Shown here piece after piece: positions 60,818 to 64,000 of a stretch of 64,000 bases of DNA. Position 1 is the stretch's first letter; each line of letters starts with the position of its first letter. The stretch is from Tolypothrix tenuis PCC 7101 (lineage in GTDB: Bacteria; Cyanobacteriota; Cyanobacteriia; Cyanobacteriales; Nostocaceae), in assembly GCF_002368295.1 (NCBI RefSeq), contig NZ_AP018248.1:8617094-8681093 (forward strand), given 5' to 3'. The notes under the pieces are model-generated. The model ran no database searches. It was not told where the DNA came from and saw nothing but the letters and a program-made list of their open reading frames with translations. The position numbers and the translations under genes are program-made.

Positions 60818-61765
60818 AATGCCGTCTTATTAGTAAACATGGTTAACTGTTATTTGAAGGCTGCTGCCTTTCATTGGAGGCTATTGTGAGGGTTTTCCCT
60901 CTACTATTTTAAAAATCAGAAGCCAAAATTCACAGTTGGGAATTTAGAATGCTCTATCCCTTTATAGGTAGAGTTTTAAGACGAGAATGTTTGAATTTCT
61001 TATCGCCCATAAGGGGACGAGGTTTTAACCTATACTAATCAGCTAGTCGTACAGAATATTTAACTGAATTCTGACCCCTGACTTCTGAGTTCTTCTTGAT
61101 AAATGCTGATAATGAACTTTGGTTATTAACCTTGATAACTAACAATAGTTAAAAAATACCAGAATGCAATGATTCCAGACTTCTTCGTGAGCCTCAACCA
61201 AAATATTTTAGATTGGAATACTTTAATCCACAATCTAAAATTCGTTAACTTAGATGCTTTTACCCTGACCGTCCTTTGCTTCAATGAATTCCAATAGTGA
61301 GGAATAAAGCTTTTGTGCTAACAAGCATAATTATTTTGCAAAGGAACAATAAAAAAACTGTAGTCCAATTTATCTGGAATAAACAAAGCTTGCAAAATTT
61401 GTTTTACTTTCTATATATTTATTTACCGATTTTTACCACTTTGAAAGATTGACTAAATAATACATCTATGTATTCAATCAGAATTTCCTTATTATTTGTT
61501 TACAAATAACAACTTCTTAGAAAAATGTGCATCAAAAATACATAAACTACTTCGCCACACAGATACCAACAGTCAACCCCTGACCCATCACCAATGAAAT
61601 ATGTCCAAATCTATGGTTTTCATTTCTTCAATTAATACACAGTCGAGCCAGTATGTTTTTTTGTATGACATCATTTAGTACACTATTAGTGTATAGTGTG
61701 TTAACTAATAGCTGACAGTGTATAGAAAAACTAATAGTTAACCCCTTACTCTAGGAAGTGATAAT
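60818..61765. other. 948-bp non-coding region upstream of the transfer operon and the XRE gene
   Basis: AT-rich. It should carry the transfer-operon promoter on the left. Copies of the cyanobacterial CTGACCCCTGACTTCTGAGT repeat occur near 61074. The right end (61679-61737) holds an operator-like array ahead of the XRE gene. There are no coding frames. Confidence 0.5.
61679..61737. promoter_or_regulatory. operator-like array before the XRE regulator
   Basis: Four 9-mers ending in ATAG alternate: AGTGTATAG (61688), AACTAATAG (61703), AGTGTATAG (61717), AACTAATAG (61729), 12-15 bp apart, so roughly one helical turn plus. A TACACT-ATT-AGTGTA palindrome (61679-61693) overlaps the first. Likely binding sites of the XRE protein encoded 32 bp downstream. 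Confidence 0.5.
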
Positions 61766-61768
61766 GTG

Positions 61769-62026
61769 ATGAATACCAGAATGCGAATTAGACAGGTTAA
61801 AGAAGTTGAAATTGAAGGGTTAGGGGAGCAGATCAAGCAAGCTCGATTAAATTGCAGTAAGTCTCTCGAGCAAATATGTGATGAGGTTGGTGTATCGCGC
61901 ACTTACTGGTACGACATTGAAAAAGAAACTCTCAAAGGAGCGCTTTCAATTGAGAACCTTCGCAAAATCGAACAAGTGTTGAGTGTAGACTTTGGTGTAA
62001 CTCTTGTTGGCGAGAGTAACGCTTAA
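61769..62026 (+). CDS. XRE-family helix-turn-helix regulator
   Basis: 85 residues with a Cro/C1-type HTH: LGEQIKQARLNCSKSLEQIC, DEVGVSRTYWYDIEKETLKG. I choose ATG 61769 (AGGAAG upstream) over the GTG at 61766. Probably represses its own promoter (array 61679-61737) and perhaps the transfer operon. No toxin or excisionase neighbour. Confidence 0.85.
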   Translation: MNTRMRIRQVKEVEIEGLGEQIKQARLNCSKSLEQICDEVGVSRTYWYDIEKETLKGALSIENLRKIEQVLSVDFGVTLVGESNA

Positions 62027-62158
62027 TTACATCGTTCTTCTTCCTATACTGCTACTTTCAATTTGTTGACTGGAGCTATTGCAACTATCCAGATAATAGA
62101 GGATTTATTTGCAATCGACCTCAAATTTACATTATCAAACTATAAGAGATGGGAAATC

Positions 62159-63067
62159 ATGAACCAACCATCCTCTAGTAACTCAGAAATACCTGCAACA
62201 GAGGCCAATAAGGATATCTCCCATCAAGCAGATTCAGTTTCAGCAACTATTACAGTAACATCTGTGGAAATTTCTGAGCTGACAGAGGAAGAACAGCGAG
62301 ATCGTCTACACTTAGAACGGAAGGTAGAAAGAGCATTTTTTGAAGCAGGTAAAGCGTTGATGGAGTTGCGAGATCGCAGGCTATACCGCTCTACTCATAA
62401 AACTTTTGAAGATTATTGCCGTGATAGATTTGGTCATAGCCGCCAAAAGTCAAATTACTTAATTGCCGCAGCTGATGTCTACGAAAATTTGACAACAATT
62501 TGTTGTCAAATTTCGCCAACTGAAGATTTGACAACAAATTGTTGTCAAATTCTGCCGACAACTGAGGGGCAAGTCCGACCCATTACGAAGCTAAAACCGC
62601 AGGAACAGTGGGAAGTATGGCAGAGTGCAGTACAACAAGCAGGTGGTAAAGTACCAACTGGTAGAATCGTCAAGGATGTTGTACAACGCATCATGGAGCG
62701 TACCAAAGTACCAAACACCTACTTTGTTGGCGAAGTCTGCCAAATCCTAACTAAGGACAATCCAGAACTTAGAGGTAAAGGTGGCTGTTGGGCAATTGTT
62801 ACTCAAGTCAACGAATTTAGTTGTACCGTGAGAATGTGGGATGCAGAGTACACCATTGGGTTGAAGCATTTACAATCCTTTAATTACTTGCCTGATGATT
62901 GTCAGCAGATGCAACTTCTTAGCGATCGCATAAGTCGAGTGTATTCCAGTACCTTAGAGGAATCAGTGCAAAAATTTTTGGAATCTTTGGGAAAAGTGAA
63001 CCGTCCTTATTTAACTACTTTGGAAGAGAAATTGTTGCGTGTATTGGAGTCGGAAATTCTCGCTTAA
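62159..63067 (+). CDS. plasmid DNA-binding-like protein, gene contains two palindromes
   Basis: About 302 residues from ATG 62159 (MNQPSSSNSEIPATEANKDI); a TTG at 62063 is less likely. A helical region (ERKVERAFFEAGKALMELRD and THKTFEDYCRDRFGHSRQKS) resembles plasmid proteins with a KorB/ParB-like HTH core. A linker holds ENLTTICCQISPTEDLTTNC, encoded by the palindromes at 62485-62550. Then QVRPITKLKPQEQWEVWQSA and a C-terminal beta part (VGEVCQILTKDNPELRGKGG). I cannot name the family exactly; partition or replication control is plausible. Confidence 0.55.
   Translation: MNQPSSSNSEIPATEANKDISHQADSVSATITVTSVEISELTEEEQRDRLHLERKVERAFFEAGKALMELRDRRLYRSTHKTFEDYCRDRFGHSRQKSNYLIAAADVYENLTTICCQISPTEDLTTNCCQILPTTEGQVRPITKLKPQEQWEVWQSAVQQAGGKVPTGRIVKDVVQRIMERTKVPNTYFVGEVCQILTKDNPELRGKGGCWAIVTQVNEFSCTVRMWDAEYTIGLKHLQSFNYLPDDCQQMQLLSDRISRVYSSTLEESVQKFLESLGKVNRPYLTTLEEKLLRVLESEILA
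62485..62513. repeat. 29-bp perfect palindrome inside the coding region
   Basis: AAATTTGACAACAA (62485-62498), one T, then the inverted arm TTGTTGTCAAATTT (62500-62513). A 14-bp-arm palindrome in a coding linker is unusual; it could be an internal binding site (for example for the encoded protein) or a coding-neutral repeat insertion. Confidence 0.75.
62526..62550. repeat. 25-bp perfect palindrome, second copy
   Basis: ATTTGACAACAA (62526-62537), A, TTGTTGTCAAAT (62539-62550). Same core as the first, 39 bp further on. Confidence 0.75.
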
Positions 63068-63109
63068 GATTCACCAGGCGGCTTTCATCGAAAATATGGG
63101 TCTCTTACC

Positions 63110-63135
63110 CCGTCCTTCAGCGAAGCGAAGGACGG
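63110..63135. repeat. hairpin at the IscB element end
   Basis: CCGTCCTTC (63110-63118), eight-base loop AGCGAAGC, GAAGGACGG (63127-63135). Perfect 9-bp stem just past the iscB 3' end, typical of an IS200/IS605-type terminus. Confidence 0.7.
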
Positions 63136-63147
63136 CTTTACATGGAT

Positions 63148-63624
63148 CTAGCAAACAACTACCAATCCGTTTGAACGCCGAATTAGTTGAATCTTGCTAG
63201 CTGCTATCTGTCCAAGCCTTCTCCAACTTGCATCGCTGACAGATATCTGTTTTTGTGTATCCCCGCTGACATAGCCAACTCCTTTAGGTGAATTGACTAA
63301 ATCTCCTTTACGGAATCCATGACCAGTGGTAGTGCCGCCATATTTTCGGCGAACTCCACCTTTGGCGGGGAGCATTAAATGCAGTTGTCGCCTGGAATAG
63401 GGAGGGCGACGAATTACGAAAAATTGTGCAGGGGTAATAGCAACAGAGCCAACCCAATGAGCTCCGTCCTCTTTTTTTCTGTGATACTGTCGATACTCGA
63501 CAAAGTGAGTCGCTGCGATGGCAACTCCATCTACTGTATGAGTGTTAAATTCTGCCTTGGATTTATCGGACTTGTTCTTGACCAGTCCCAGGTGCTTGCG
63601 GGTTGAGGCTAACACCTGTACCAA
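63148..63624 (-). pseudogene. IscB-like protein, C-terminal remnant
   Basis: 158 residues: KSKAEFNTHTVDGVAIAATH, SVAITPAQFFVIRRPPYSRR, QLHLMLPAKGGVRRKYGGTT and GHGFRKGDLVNSPKGVGYVS match the C-terminal third of IscB, the RNA-guided nickase ancestor of Cas9. The HNH, bridge helix and RuvC-I/II parts and the upstream omegaRNA are missing. The start seen (63624) is accidental; homology begins at about 63610, where the frame meets unrelated, structured sequence. Non-functional here. Confidence 0.8.
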
Positions 63625-63635
63625 TCAGGTTTAGA

Positions 63636-64000
63636 GTGAATCCGGGCTAGGGAAGTACTCGGAAGTCTGTGACATCTAGCAACTCAAATGGGCTATTCAC
63701 CGCTTACATTGTCCAAATTGGTTTGGTCAATCCTCGTCCCTTTTAGGGAGAGGTTGGTGAAATTTGCAACATCATCAGCAACACGGAAGATATCAGCCCG
63801 TTTTAATACTGTCCAGGAGCAATTCATGTTACTCTAGCGAAAGTAATGATACCCAGAAATGGTCTTCGTCGATGTTTGAAGGAGGTGAAACCGACAAAAG
63901 CAATATATTGAGATAACCAGAATGTGAGGGGAGTCGTTAGAAAACAGGATTGGTGTCCGAAGGACTTGGCGGTCAAGAAAACACCAAAATTGTTTAGAGC
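63636..64000 (+). ncRNA. possible 5' part of a group II intron
   Basis: Behind the broken iscB end, from a GTG at 63636, is a non-coding stretch with RNA-like features: hairpins CCTCGTCCC-TTTT-AGGGAGAGG (about 63743-63764) and a multi-branched element in which TTGGTGT pairs with ACACCAA, enclosing CCGAAGG and CTTGGCGGTCAAG (about 63950-63990). The latter resembles, from memory, domain I of bacterial group II introns. The window ends before any intron-encoded protein could be seen, so the identity is uncertain. Confidence 0.4.

Overview
The window looks like part of a large conjugative plasmid, or a plasmid-derived chromosomal island, of a filamentous, probably heterocyst-forming cyanobacterium of the Nostoc/Calothrix type. 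The evidence is frequent HIP1 octamers (GCGATCGC), heptanucleotide tandem repeats, a xisH/xisI pair, DUF2811 and CcbP-like genes, and a cyanobacterial relaxase and type IV secretion set. I see no rRNA, no tRNA and no CRISPR array.

Layout. 1-9.6 kb: the 5' part of a cysteine synthase gene; a fusion of a cNMP-binding domain, an AAA domain and a NapH-like polyferredoxin; then a MerR-controlled operon behind a textbook MerR promoter (MerR, mini-thioredoxin, ArsP-type permease, DUF2892, Rieske protein, broken flavin oxidoreductase), followed by an aquaporin, a GNAT acetyltransferase and a double-VOC gene broken by a MITE. This looks like a decaying metal or metalloid response island. 9.6-14.2 kb: a divergent AraC/SDR pair, remnants of a GFA protein and a PEP synthase, and a LeuRS-like gene with no editing domain and no clear start codon. 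14.2-21.2 kb: a solo TnpB with its hairpin end, a kinase-like protein, an unknown protein, a second AraC regulator and a long pentapeptide-repeat protein. 21.3-30.6 kb: a translationally coupled three-gene pPIWI-RE system (wHTH/zinc-ribbon/restriction-endonuclease protein, DinG-like helicase, pPIWI-RE protein), then an ISAs1 remnant and an AIPR-like gene. This is the main defence island. 31-36 kb: xisH/xisI, DUF2811, CcbP-like, then several decayed genes and a small MITE.

36.2-64 kb is the plasmid core: a ribbon-helix-helix protein with two palindromic operators, ArdA antirestriction, an actin-like segregation operon whose last gene carries a dnaX-type A AAA AAG slippery site linking it to a membrane-anchored extension, an iteron-like region, a MobF relaxase-helicase, and a reverse-strand type IV secretion operon (VirB2, VirB3-VirB4 fusion, VirB5-like, VirB6, VirB8-like, VirB10, VirB9-like, VirD4). 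VirB6 is split by an apparent 4-bp contraction. The right end has an XRE regulator, a plasmid protein gene containing two long palindromes, and an IscB remnant that stops at what may be a group II intron.

How it works together: relaxase, coupling protein and VirB genes would move the element, ArdA would protect it on entry, the actin-like operon would segregate it, and pPIWI-RE with AIPR would defend the host against rival elements. Many genes are truncated or interrupted, so the element has been heavily worked over by small mobile elements, and the VirB6 lesion questions whether it can still transfer.
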